Assembly (NCBI GenBank): GCA_023014485.1
Contig: JAJOZX010003320.1
Span: 97,501-161,500 of the forward strand
Reading direction: 5' to 3'
Length of the DNA stretch: 64,000 nt
Source of the DNA: Bathynomus jamesi
Taxonomy: Eukaryota; Arthropoda; Malacostraca; Isopoda; Cirolanidae
The position numbers were made by a program, and so were the translations under genes. The notes beneath the pieces are model-generated. The model had not been told where the DNA came from. It made no database searches and saw only the letters and a program-made list of their open reading frames with translations. The first letter of the stretch is position 1; every line of letters begins with the position of its first letter. Below, piece after piece: positions 1 through 10,006 of the stretch.

Positions 1-600
1 AATGTTATGAATTTGAAATCAGAGCCGGACGGAGGCATCTGATCTTTGAGGCGCTCGAATCTGCTGTCGTGAGCGGAATTTCGATCACTTAACCTCAGCA
101 TTTTTGAGTTCATCTCGGGAGGTCAATATAATTAAAAATAAAAATGCAAAAAATAATACGAGAACGTATTTTTGCGTTTTCGAACGAAGGCATGAAGTTT
201 CGCGTTGACACGAGTAAAAATGAATATTTAATAAAATTTATATTGGATAATAGTCAAGAAAGAACATGAATGTAAGAATGAGTATGGTTCAATAATAATG
301 TTTATGCTACATAACATAAATAATTGCTTCTATAGAGTGTTTAGTCCTTAGGGAAATAAATGACGGGAAAATGTGACGTCATAGTTATTGAATTTTTACG
401 TATAGTACAAATCATTGTTAGGGAGATTTACAAGAACGAATTAGAGAGACAGAGTGGGAAACGTAAAGAGAATAAAGTTATTTTGTGACGTCATAGTGTA
501 TAAGTCATTATTAGAAAGATGAATTAGAAAAATACAGCAATGAATAAAGACGTACAAATCGAAATTCTATCCAAAACTCGCTTATGTGATTTTTGGTTTC
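1..600. other. AT-rich stretch without a recognisable gene
   Basis: I see no open frame of useful length, no RNA gene and no terminal repeats here. The sequence is AT-rich and leads into a short palindromic repeat and a CA/TA microsatellite. Confidence 0.6.
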
Positions 601-601
601 T

Positions 602-668
602 TATGTAAAAATGGACAATGAATTCATATAATGATGGTGTAGGAATTGTTCATTGTTCATTTTTACAT
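602..668. repeat. Short palindromic MITE-like remnant
   Basis: The left end reads TATGTAAAAATGGACAATGA and the right end is nearly its reverse complement (TTCATTGTTCATTTTTACAT). The same end sequence recurs at 5231-5450 around a longer, TA-rich interior, so this is probably a small non-autonomous element family. No protein is encoded. Confidence 0.45.
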
Positions 669-686
669 ATATATACACACACACAC

Positions 687-722
<36 letters not shown>

Positions 723-867
723 CACACATACACACACACACATATATACACACACATATATACACACACACATATATATACATACACACACATATATATA
801 TACACACATATATATATACACAAACACCCACACACATATATATATATATATATATATACACACAGAT
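667..867. repeat. (CA)n/(TA)n compound microsatellite
   Basis: About 200 bp of alternating CA and TA dinucleotide runs. Apparent open frames here encode only Tyr/Ile/His/Thr or Cys/Val/Tyr strings and are artefacts of the repeat. Homology between the two arms of the large inverted duplication begins at its right edge. Confidence 0.95.
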
Positions 868-1438
868 CGTCTGACGCAGAATTCAGAGAGCGCTAACACA
901 TCAAAATTACAGCGGCTAGAAAAATAATGGGAATCATCTGGAGGAGCTTCCGCAGCAGAAAAGCAAACATCATTCACAAATTATGGAAGAGTATAGTCCT
1001 ACCAATAATTGAGTATTGCTTAGTACTGAGAAGTCCATACAGAAAATGAGACAATCCGAACATTGAAGTTATATAAAGGACTTTTACGTTTAAGATAGAG
1101 GAAAAGGAAGGTGAATACTTGTGGTCTCGACTCCAATCCAATCACTGAAACTCTACTCTCGAAAGAAGGCGCGAGCGATACACAATAATATACATATGGA
1201 AAATACTTGAGGGCTCTGCTTCTATTTCATTTCTGAGGTTAGAGAAACTGGAATGAGAGAAGAGGCAGATTTGTATGGTCCCAGTTACGGTGGGACAAGG
1301 GGCCATGAAAACGTGGCTGGAAAATACCCTCAGAATAAGAGGCCCAAAGCTTTTCAATGTTCTACCAAAGGAAGTGAGGAATCTCCAGCACACCAACCTG
1401 AATAACTTCAAGAACCAGTTGATAAAATAAAAAAAATA
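868..1438 (+). pseudogene. 3' fragment of an L2/CR1-like LINE ORF2
   Basis: Conceptual translation in shifting frames gives the post-RT part of a LINE ORF2, with blocks such as 'ARKIMGIIWRSFRSRKAN', 'VLPIIEYC' and 'IRGPKLFNVLPKEVRNLQ'. It is the same family as the better preserved copy at 60416-61836. Several stops and frameshifts are present. The copy ends abruptly after the 'NNFKNQL' block and lacks the normal 3' tail, exactly as the inverted copy at 30250-30822 does. A segment at about 1219-1242 is inverted relative to both other copies. Confidence 0.8.
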
Positions 1439-2033
1439 CTCTTCTAAATAGCGCATCTGATGTTTTGAGCAATACAATTAAGCCTATTGTAGTAAGAGTT
1501 TTATAAAAAATTGTAACAATAACACAACTTAATTTCACGCAGAATAAATATGATACAATAAATATGAACTCAAATTCGATTGACTGACTCATTATAATGA
1601 GTTTACCTTTGTATTAAACAGAACGGATACATTTAATCTCCCTTATTATATGATCTGATATAGCTCCACTAACCGAACCCCATTATTAACCTCTGCCTCT
1701 TAAGTTAACCTAATTTAACCCAGAGGGCACGCCTAGAATACTTGTTCAGTTGGCGGTTTGCGTAAATGTTCTCTTGTGTGTATATATATATATATATATA
1801 TATTAAAAAAGTAGATTGAATTCAAAGCATCTACAAAGTATGAATTGGACTAGTTAATATTAAATTAACTATCTCAACGGGATGAAAATGTACAACTCAT
1901 CAATTCATTTACCCCATCCCATTGGTATATTATTTATTCATACACACACATATACACATATATATATATACATATATACACACGCATGTTATGAGGTATA
2001 TATGCAGTATACTTAAATAAATGTGTGCGCATG

Positions 2034-2075
<42 letters not shown>

Positions 2076-2209
2076 TGTTCTTCTCGAATAAACATGGGCT
2101 TGAAGAGTTCATTTCTAATACTGCGCATTGTCACAAGCACATTTAAATACGTAGAAGATTGAAGGCTTCTTATAATTTTTGTACTCTTGTGGAAAATGCG
2201 CATCGCACC
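1439..2209. other. Non-coding part of left arm with TA arrays
   Basis: No gene is visible. The stretch includes TA arrays at about 1778-1804 and 2038-2072. Its sequence is repeated in reverse complement around 29550-30240. Confidence 0.6.
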
Positions 2210-2310
2210 AAATGTATCATACCTCCTTAGACCTAGAGTTAACGTGGGCCACATCCTATCAGCACCCAGCATCTTAAAAACTAAACCCCCAGGGTACCCA
2301 CTTATTGGAT
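2210..2310 (-). repeat. SINE-like short repeat (fragment)
   Basis: Read on the minus strand it contains 'AAGATGCTGGGTGCTGAT' followed by 'CACGTTAACTCTAGGTCTAA'. The same core occurs at 29395-29495, 28830-28990 and 19570-19730. The longer copies have box A- and box B-like blocks, so this may be a piece of a tRNA-related SINE. The call is tentative. Confidence 0.35.
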
Positions 2311-2416
2311 TGAGATTAGTTAATTATACGACACACAGGAGAGCATTTATGCTGTGTGTGTGTGTAGGTTAATGGAGACTTTAAAAGGCCTTTTAAAAAT
2401 CCGTGTATTAAATAGA

Positions 2417-3526
2417 CAGGGTTGGTACCCAAAAAATAAAGCCCAAAAACCCAAGATCAAAAACCCAGCACAATATTCTGCTGTCTTTTTTGTACTTCCA
2501 GCATCTACTGCTGAAATCAAATAAGGCTTTTTTCCATTATGAATACTGTGCGCAATAATAGTATCGTTACCTACTGAACTCCTGCCATCTTGTATAAGGG
2601 TAATGGTACAATCATCAAGATTAAGGTCATTCTTCATTAACTTTTATTAACAGATCAGATGCCAACCTTTTCCTGTTTGGTGGTTCATATCCTGATCTTA
2701 GACCTTTGATTAATTTTATAAATTCTTTATTTTCTAAAACGTTGAAGGGTATGTTAGATTTAAAAGTTGCAAGGTTCTTTTTTCAGCTAATTCTTCCTTT
2801 TGGTCCAGTCGTTCTTACCACAAATGGTGTAATTGATATTTGCTTTTTATGCTTTATTGGTGTTGAATGACAGAATGTGGATGATGAAGAACCTGCACTG
2901 TTGTCACTCATTTCAGGCACATTTTCACTTATAATCTTTGGATCATTTTTGCCAGAAACCAAAGTTGGAGGAAGTGAATCAGTTTCAATTGATGCTCCAA
3001 ATTCGAGTCTCGGCATACCTCTTGCCTCATTTTCAAAACATTCCACTTTTCTTTTACTGCATTTCTCTAGATGTTTCACTCCCAATTTTTCGAGTGATAC
3101 TTTCTTTGCAGTAATTGCATAGTACTCTAGTAGGCTGATCACTTAATAAAGTCACCTCGTCCCATTCGCTAGCTTTAGATCTTCCACCTCTAACTCTGAG
3201 TTTGGCATCTTAAAAATTTAAATTTCAGTTAGGTCTAAATAAAGCTGAAATCTGCTGTTAAGAAATAAAGGAAAGATCTGAAATTAAAATGGAGAAAATT
3301 CTAATACCTTTTTATGAAATAAAGTTGATTTGAGAGATAATGACGTCTTTTTTAATTAATATATATTGTAGATTAGGTAAATAAATTACTAAAATAATAG
3401 ATATTAGGCACTACATAATTATCGAACCTTTTCTAAAAAAAATTTCGACCCATCAAAAAACAAACCCAGCAAAAACCCAATTGGGTTGGGTTTCTTTTTT
3501 TTAAATCCGGGTTTTTGCCAACCCTG
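2417..3526 (-). mobile_element. Degenerate hAT transposon
   Basis: The segment begins CAGGGTTGGTACCC and ends with GGGTTTTTGCCAACCCTG, so the ends are inverted and match the usual CAGGG-type hAT terminus. It is absent from the corresponding point of the other arm (around 29285), which confirms it as an insertion. At about 1.1 kb it is far shorter than an autonomous hAT, so most of the gene is gone. An 8-bp target duplication is not convincingly preserved. Confidence 0.75.
2500..3240 (-). pseudogene. hAT transposase remnant (BED finger plus core scrap)
   Basis: On the minus strand, near 3210-3080, one frame reads 'WDEVTLLSDQPTRVLCNYC', which is BED-type zinc finger-like. A second frame near 2637-2500 reads 'QDGRSSVGNDTIIAHSIH' and 'KKPYLISAVDAGSTKKTAEY', the block around the first catalytic Asp of hAT transposases. 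The two parts lie in different frames with stops between them, and the rest of the catalytic core and the C-terminal dimerisation domain are missing. It cannot encode an active enzyme. Confidence 0.7.
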
Positions 3527-3690
3527 CTTTGAGAGAGTGACTTAAAAGTTTTTTCTGTCTATGTAAAATAATGTCTAAGCATTTTATTATTTTCCCTAGC
3601 ATCCTATTTTCCAAAACGCTAATATTCTAGCGGACCCCAGCCCTTCGATTTAAATAACAGCACACATTCATATATATATACACAGTATAT

Positions 3691-5230
3691 ATGTGTGTAG
3701 AAAAATCAGCAGCCTAAAAAGAATCTTCACGGCTACCCGCGTCCACCCTTACCTCAGGTTCGACAAGGTATTGTTTAAATTAAACCTTAAACTTAGGATT
3801 CTCACAACTTGGACGCCATTAATAAAATAATGATGGCAAATATGTTTATAAAGGCGAGCAAGTCAAGAGTATTGGCTTAAAATTAAATCTATTAGAGTTA
3901 AATTGTTATGTTATATTTATACCTTAAATGATTAAATATATACAGAAAAGATATGCACAGCCTAATCCTAACCGTAACCCTAACTTAATCTTATCCTTAG
4001 ATTTTAAATCTTAACATTTAATATTAGAATAAAGGGGAGTACATAAATCTTAGCATAATGTACTAAACTATATTTCATAGAATCCTATTATACCTACCAT
4101 GTGGTAAGGTATAATTCGTTGTAAAATTTGGCACAAGATGCACTGGATCGAATGTTTAATTATATTTACTTACAATTAAATAACTTTTAAGGCAAGCTTA
4201 AACGCTTGATTCAATAGATTTAAATTAATTGGTTATAGTAAAAACAAGCCACGCGTTAAATAGCTATGTAAATAATTAGAAATAAATGTTTAATTTAGAT
4301 TGAAGTTGGGTAGATTCATATTTAGAATTAATTAATAAATTAGTTCTTTAATACTTTAAAATATAAAAAGCGCAAAGAAAAACGATGAATAATTAAGGAA
4401 TGATTGTTATGCTATGATAGGTCAAGCAAAATGAAAGGACCCACCTTTCTTAACAGGTTTTAAAATTTTGGATACTAAGCTTGGATGGTACTTATAGAAA
4501 AATGTTATAAATTTTGTTCCAAGATAAATCTTGGATAAATAATAGTCAAAATTAAATATATTGACCAGATTAGATTAATACCAGAATGTGCTTGCCTTAG
4601 ACACAAAGCCAACAAATAATTAAAGTATTGATTACTACAGTCCTCAATGATTTGATCCTAAAAAACTAGCCTAACCTAACAATTCAATAACTCCTAAACT
4701 GAATTATTATACGAGAAAAATAATTTACATAAAGCACAAAAAATGACACTAGCAGTTTAATTAAGTGTAAAATCTAAAATCTAAAATCTAAAGCTTTAAA
4801 TCAAAGCTAAAAGCAAATAAATTTCCTAACTGAGCACTTTGAATCAGGGCAAAACTGGAGACTTCCTCACAAAGCAAAGGCTGAGTATAGACTCCTACGA
4901 AACTAACCTAATCTAACATTCGTTTTCTTCCGAAATTGTATAAACAACTACGAAGCTTCTAGAAGCGGAAATTGTAATAGTATACACACACACACATATT
5001 ATCAGTTATTTAATATTATGAATTTATACTCTTTTAATAGAATACATAATTATTATGATCGAATATGAATTAATTATTTATTTTCGTTGATTTTGGTTAG
5101 TTTATGGTTGTGTTTTAATAGGTTTTAATTGGTTTTTAATATATTTTGATAACTGTTATGCCGTTGGGAGTATACTATATTTTGAGAATTTTTGAACCTA
5201 CTGTTTAAATGTTTTAGACAATATATATAC
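3691..5230. other. AT-rich stretch without a recognisable gene
   Basis: No credible open frame or RNA gene is seen. There are short repeats, such as three copies of 'AAATCT' at about 4770-4792 and a (CA)n run near 4985. This stretch has no counterpart in the right arm of the inverted duplication, so it was either inserted here or lost there. Confidence 0.55.
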
Positions 5231-5450
5231 CTGTAAAAATGAACAATGAATAATTCCTATGTTCATATATTTTTATATTCATTCGTGTAATTCTTCGATC
5301 TACTCGTATGCTTGTTATATAAGAATATACAGGATTATATAAATATACGAATATGTAAATAGATATAAGAATTATATAAATTAATATATTTATATTCATA
5401 TAATACTTATGTTCATATATATGTACGTTCATATATTCATTTTTACATAT
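5231..5450. mobile_element. MITE-like element, TGTAAAAATGAACAATGAAT ends
   Basis: The left end TGTAAAAATGAACAATGAAT is mirrored by ATTCATTTTTACAT at the right end. The interior is TA-rich and made of repeated GTTCATAT-like steps. The ends match the 66-bp palindrome at 602-668. No coding capacity is seen. Confidence 0.45.
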
Positions 5451-6225
5451 GGACCAAAATCGCCTAATGCAAGTGTGGATAAAATATTTGATTGCTTTCT
5501 ATTTTTGCTAAGTAATTCTCTCTTCGTTATAAAAGATGAGGTTATGTTTTCCCTAAACGTTTAATTGTAAATCTTAAACCTTTAATTTTTGCTCATATGC
5601 ATATTTTAGTGGACAGATGCATAGTTCAATTTCCATTTTTAGTTAATTCGGCAGATCATTGCAACATCAGATCTGAAATTACGAGCTTTAAGATAAAAGT
5701 ATGGCTTCATCTTCAAATTTCTTGTTTATCTGTTTAAACGTTGCCACAGCTAAAAAATTTACTTTATCTTCAAATATTGTGCAAAAATAACGCAGCCTAT
5801 AGAGAATTAAAACTAACCAAGTCAACATTAAATAATAATGATGTCCACAAAATCTGGGTATAGAAGCCCAGGTAAATTTTCAAATTATTATTCAGAATTA
5901 GACTTAGAGGCTGAGCACTACCTGTACATTTTAGCAGTAAATTACAGTAAGAAAAAGTCTTTATCTTCTCCTTCGAGCCTTGCTCTCTTCAGAGAACTTA
6001 GTCATTAAAATAGAGAAAAATAATTTTCCGATACGTTACAAGAAATGGAGAACCTTCAGAGAGCTCTATAGAATCTTCCGATCCACTATAAGAACAACTC
6101 GGGGAGTAGTATAGAAGAAACTACTGCGATTAACAAATCCGTTGCTGCCACCTAACCAGAACCCCCGTCGACTTCGAACCAACCAAGGCCGTTGACGGAG
6201 GGGTATATATACATATACTGTATAT
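5451..6225. other. AT-rich stretch without a recognisable gene
   Basis: I see no coding or RNA feature. The stretch ends in a TA-rich run directly before the inverted end of the next transposon. Confidence 0.5.
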
Positions 6226-6518
6226 TAGGCCGGGTCGAAAATTTAAATTTGTGAATTTCCACATGCCTGTGTCCAAGAAATTTGTAGATGCACTATAACG
6301 CTCGACAATGATTAAAAAAACTAAATTGATCAAGTTTTAGATGTTCCGCAAGTCTTGTATTTTTTGTATTCTTGTTGCTATTAAGTTTTTCTTGACTGTG
6401 TTTCGTCCAGAATATATCATATAATTTATATATACAATTTTTCTTTTCAGAATTGATTATTTGAATAGTTAAATACGTGTTGTTTCACTGACAGAGTGAC
6501 TTTCCCAAATTATCCGAA

Positions 6519-8366
6519 ATGGCTGAGGCCGTAAAAGTGAAAGCAATTGTTGAAAAAAAAAAAAAAAAAAATCATGAGTCCAGCTGTTTCCCTTTTTGGG
6601 AAAGCTGAGCTCAGTGGAAATCAACTTCCCCTATATGAAGACGTTTTAAAAGAATATTTACAAACAAGATATCTCTTACTTATAGCTAGTGAGGGGAAAA
6701 AAGAGCCAAATGCTAATGATGTGGCAAGAATAGTTGCATCAAACGTAAAAGAGATCTGGAAAAGTGCATCAATTCCAACAATATCAGAACAGCAAATATT
6801 AGCCAGAGTAAAGGATTGTCATGAAAAATCTAAAAATATGATGGACTGGTAGAAAAAGGAAAGATTTTGAATCTAAACTGATCGCGTTCAAATCCAAAAA
6901 TCAAAAGCTTTTTGATATTGCTGTCTGCAAATGCCATGATCTGTTTTCTTGCACTTGTGATAAAGAGCTAAAAGTTCCTGCCATGGAACATTCTTTCCTA
7001 ATTGACCAAAGAGGTGCACGCACGAAAAATGGCAATAGGCAGTATTGATTTACAGACAACGAAGAAACTGCAAATAAGATCTGAGCGTAAAGAACAAGAA
7101 AGAGCACGATTTTCTAAAAACATTGAAGATGGAGATATCAATAACCCACCCACTTCCAGGGAAGAGCCAATGGACTGGGATAACTTTCATACAATTCCTG
7201 ATTCTGACACATCAACAGATACAGATAGAGAGCGTTATGATGATGATCACATTGAGGAAGGTATAAAGAAATCAGGTGAAGCACATAAGCTCACTCGCAA
7301 ATTGCCTTCATTAGCAAAAACTTGTGACCGATTCGCAATATCAGACAGAGCTGGTGCAGCCGTTGCCTCTGCTGTTCTGGAAGATTTTGGTCTCATTACC
7401 TCTGAAGATTATTACAATGTTGTGGATAAGAATAAGGTGAGACGGCAGAGAAAGAAGATCAGAGAGGAGTTGAGTAAATCAAGTGAAGAAAGTATAGAAA
7501 CATTGTATTTTGATGGAAGAAAGGACTTAACTAAAGTAAATATCTGTAAGGATGGGAGGTACTACAGTACAACAATTACTGAGAAACACATCACGCTTAT
7601 AGCTGAACCAGAATCAAAATATCTTGGACACTTCATTCCTGCGACTGAAAATTCAACTAACATTTCTAAGGGAGTGATAAAGTTTCATAACAGTAACAAT
7701 ATTAAGGTAGACAATCAGAAGGTCATTGGATGTGATGGAACCAATGTAAACACTGGCATACATAATGGAGTTATCAGGCAACTAGAGGTACACTACAATG
7801 CTCCTTTTCTTCGGTTCGTGTGTTAGCGGTAGCTCATTGGTATGCGGCAACCTTTCCGCCATTTGTTTAATTATTTGGATGGTAAAACCAAAGGACTAAA
7901 AGCCATTGCTGGAAATGTTGGCAAAGTCTTACTGCGTGCGAAAAGATGCCAGTTGTCAAGTTTGAAGCAATCAAATCAAGTAATATCCCTTCTATTCCGG
8001 GGGATCTCGATCTAAGCCAAGATCAAAAGTATCTCATGGGATTTTGTAACGCAGTCATAGAAGGCCAATGTTCCCAAAACCTTGAAAATCGCAACCCAGG
8101 TTCTTTGGGTACGACAGCCAACAGGATAGTTAGACTTTATGTTGCGACTAAAAAGCCGTCAGAAAACTTGAAAACTCTGGGGCATAAACGCGAACAATGA
8201 ATTCGGTCAACGTGGTTTAATATAAAGCGAAATCCTTACGATTACCAGCGACCAAGGCACCTCTGGTTTATGATATCTAGTTCAAGATACCTATCTGATG
8301 AGCTTAATACTAGAAGGACCGAGATTTTCAACTGCCTATAAGGACCGGAGAGCGTCAATTGACGCA
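6519..8366 (+). pseudogene. hAT-like transposase relic, N-terminal and core part
   Basis: This aligns throughout with the 805-codon gene at 38118-40535. It has an N-terminal helical block ('LPLYEDVLKEYLQTRYL'), a Cys cluster ('CKCHDLFSCTCDKELKVP'), 'AVASAVLEDFGLITSEDY', the putative first Asp in 'LYFDGRKDLTKV' and the second in 'GCDGTNVNTG', then 'SLGTTANRIVRLYVATKKP'. The likely start is the ATG at 6519, downstream of CAG acceptor-like sites. The frame breaks first at a 19-base poly(A) run near 6553, then by a stop after 'NMMDW', around 7820 and around 8200. The final codons 'YKDRRASIDA' continue without a break into the piece starting at 14652. Confidence 0.8.
8357..8366. repeat. Target-site duplication, left copy (AATTGACGCA)
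   Basis: The 10-bp string AATTGACGCA occurs here and again at 14652-14661. Deleting 8367-14661 rejoins the transposase reading frame in phase, so the pair marks a LINE-type insertion. Confidence 0.8.
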
Positions 8367-8515
8367 AGATGATTTTTTTTTATTTTTATCCTTCCATTGG
8401 TTAGAAAACTGCAGTTAGCAGGAATAATATATATTACATAATTAATTACTGATAAATTATAACTGATACAGACATTAATAATAAATAAAATAAAAAAATG
8501 ACATGTGTTTATAAT

Positions 8516-9463
8516 GCACATGTTCTACACTTTTTGGTCGCACACTTGCCACAGACTGGCTTTCTACAGACGCTGCACAGATCAACGGTTCTGTTTCTAC
8601 ATTTTGTGGCTCTGCATGTCGACGCACTTTGGTTGGAGTAGCAGCATTCTCAGCTTCATCGTCTACATCCACTACTGCAAAAGCCTCAGGAATTCCAAGG
8701 GGAGAGTTGTTAGTAAGCTCCTCGCTGACCCCTTGAATGTACTCTCTGCGGCTAATGTTGGAGCGACAAACCATTTTGTAGATGATCCAGCTGTTGATCA
8801 AGGCCATATCCAGCACATTATAGAAAACATGAATTGGCCATCGCCTACTAGCTGCTTTCACAGAATAGGACCTTGACATTTGATCAATCACATCAACCCC
8901 CCACCTTGTTTTTGTTATAAAACAGAATGGTCTCCGGTTTTTGTTTCGGGTTGTTTTCTGTTGGTATCTGAACATCGGGATGGAGACTACTCAAAAGAAC
9001 CAGAGCCTTGGATGCTTTGCACTGATAAGAAGTGAGGGTCACAGCAGTCTGTCGTCTGTCCTGTATATTTGAACACTTCAGTTTCGTGCAGCTGCTTGGT
9101 TGCCTTGCATTCTTCAGGAAGCTCTCTGCGATTTTGGCGGATTGTACCAACTATGCTGCTTTTTTCTGTGCCAGTCGTATAGCAAGGTCGAGTGATGTGA
9201 AGTAATTGTCACAGGTGACGTTGTAACCTTGCTTGAACACTGGAGTCAACAGTTTCAATACTACATCAGTAGCCACGCTAACATCGGCATTTCTGGTATC
9301 ATCCTTTCCAAGGTAAGGGAAGCCATTGAGCAAATACTTATTCTCCACATCTACTGCCATCCAAAACTTCAAGCCAAACTTGTCTGGCTTGTTCGCCATG
9401 TATTGGATAAATTTGCAGCGTGCTTTGCAAGGCAACAACTGCTCATCTACCGTGACATATTCT
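8516..9463 (-). pseudogene. piggyBac transposase, 5'-truncated and frameshifted
   Basis: On the minus strand the catalytic-domain motifs appear in order: 'VTVDEQLLPCKARC' near 9450, 'VTCDNYFTSLDLAIRL' near 9215 and 'GVDVIDQM' near 8890. These hold the three Asp residues of the DDD centre. The C-terminal cysteine-rich finger 'LCSVCRKPVCGKCATKKC' lies in another frame near 8575-8520. At least one stop (near 9151) and two frameshifts (near 8930 and 8600) disable it. The N-terminal half is absent because homology to the adjoining LINE starts at 9464. No piggyBac end or TTAA duplication is seen. Confidence 0.85.
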
Positions 9464-10006
9464 ACAGACCTACAGAAGCTAAGGCTAACAAAGACCCTAA
9501 GATCCACTCTAAGGTTAGCCCGAGTGAAAGGAAAGAGGAGGGGGTTAAAAGAGGAGAATAAGGGGTAAAGTAAGTAACAAAACCTATCATTCGTGGGTTA
9601 ACATTCATTCAGAAAAAGAGAAAGAGACTCCCCATCATCATCCGCCGGCCACTGCCGACAAGTCAGAAAAATAGTCGAAGAGAATAGGAGAGGTGTGAAA
9701 GATGAAAAGAAATAAGACAGTGAGTTAAAATAAGAACGCTTACAAACCATGCAAACACAGTCATACCATGCAAACTAAAGACATGCAAGTAAGGAGAGGA
9801 TTAAAAAAAAAAGTAGGTAGAGTATATCAAAAAGGGGGTTACTTTACTCGACGAGCTACATCTACGTTCGTGTTAGTCTATTTTTTTTTTTTGCTGGCAG
9901 CACACGCTGGCATGTCACAAGCTGGCATTAATCGTCAACATTCATCCTCGACCAGCACCCCCAGAGGTCCTGTTACTAATTGTTTTTTTTATTTTAAACA
10001 ACGTTA
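9464..10006 (-). other. 3' UTR and 3' terminus of CR1-like LINE (minus copy)
   Basis: This non-coding tail matches 18487-19045 in reverse complement. It ends in repeated 8-base units (TTCTGTAG, GTCTGTAG), which resemble the short direct repeats at the 3' ends of CR1-clade LINEs. A related end, 'AACAAAGACCCTAGGATCC', occurs at 49658, at the 3' end of another copy. Confidence 0.6.

Larger units (their letters stand above)
861..3690 (+). repeat. Outer part of left arm of a large inverted duplication
   Basis: The reverse complement of 29130-30822 matches this segment along its length, including a LINE 3' fragment, a stretch ending 'gagaacatttacgc'-like before a TA run, the 'tgacaatgcgcagtatta' segment and the 'gcggaccccag' segment near 3630. 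The LINE fragment is truncated at the same point in both arms, so the arms arose by duplication and not by independent insertions. The left arm carries an extra hAT relic (2417-3526) missing from the right arm. Homology stops in a TA/CA microsatellite near 3670 and resumes at 19405. Confidence 0.8.

Noticed and set aside
601..977. Several overlapping open frames of 60-104 codons on both strands
   Set aside because: They translate the CA/TA microsatellite into Tyr/Ile/His/Thr or Cys/Val strings and have no coding character.
3970..4020. 'CCTAACCGTAACCCTAAC' as a telomere-like repeat
   Set aside because: Only two or three irregular units occur with no array, so it is chance in AT-rich DNA.
3691..6225. 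A further inserted transposon filling the rest of the arm break
   Set aside because: I could not find inverted or direct terminal repeats or any gene, so insertion versus loss from the other arm remains undecided.
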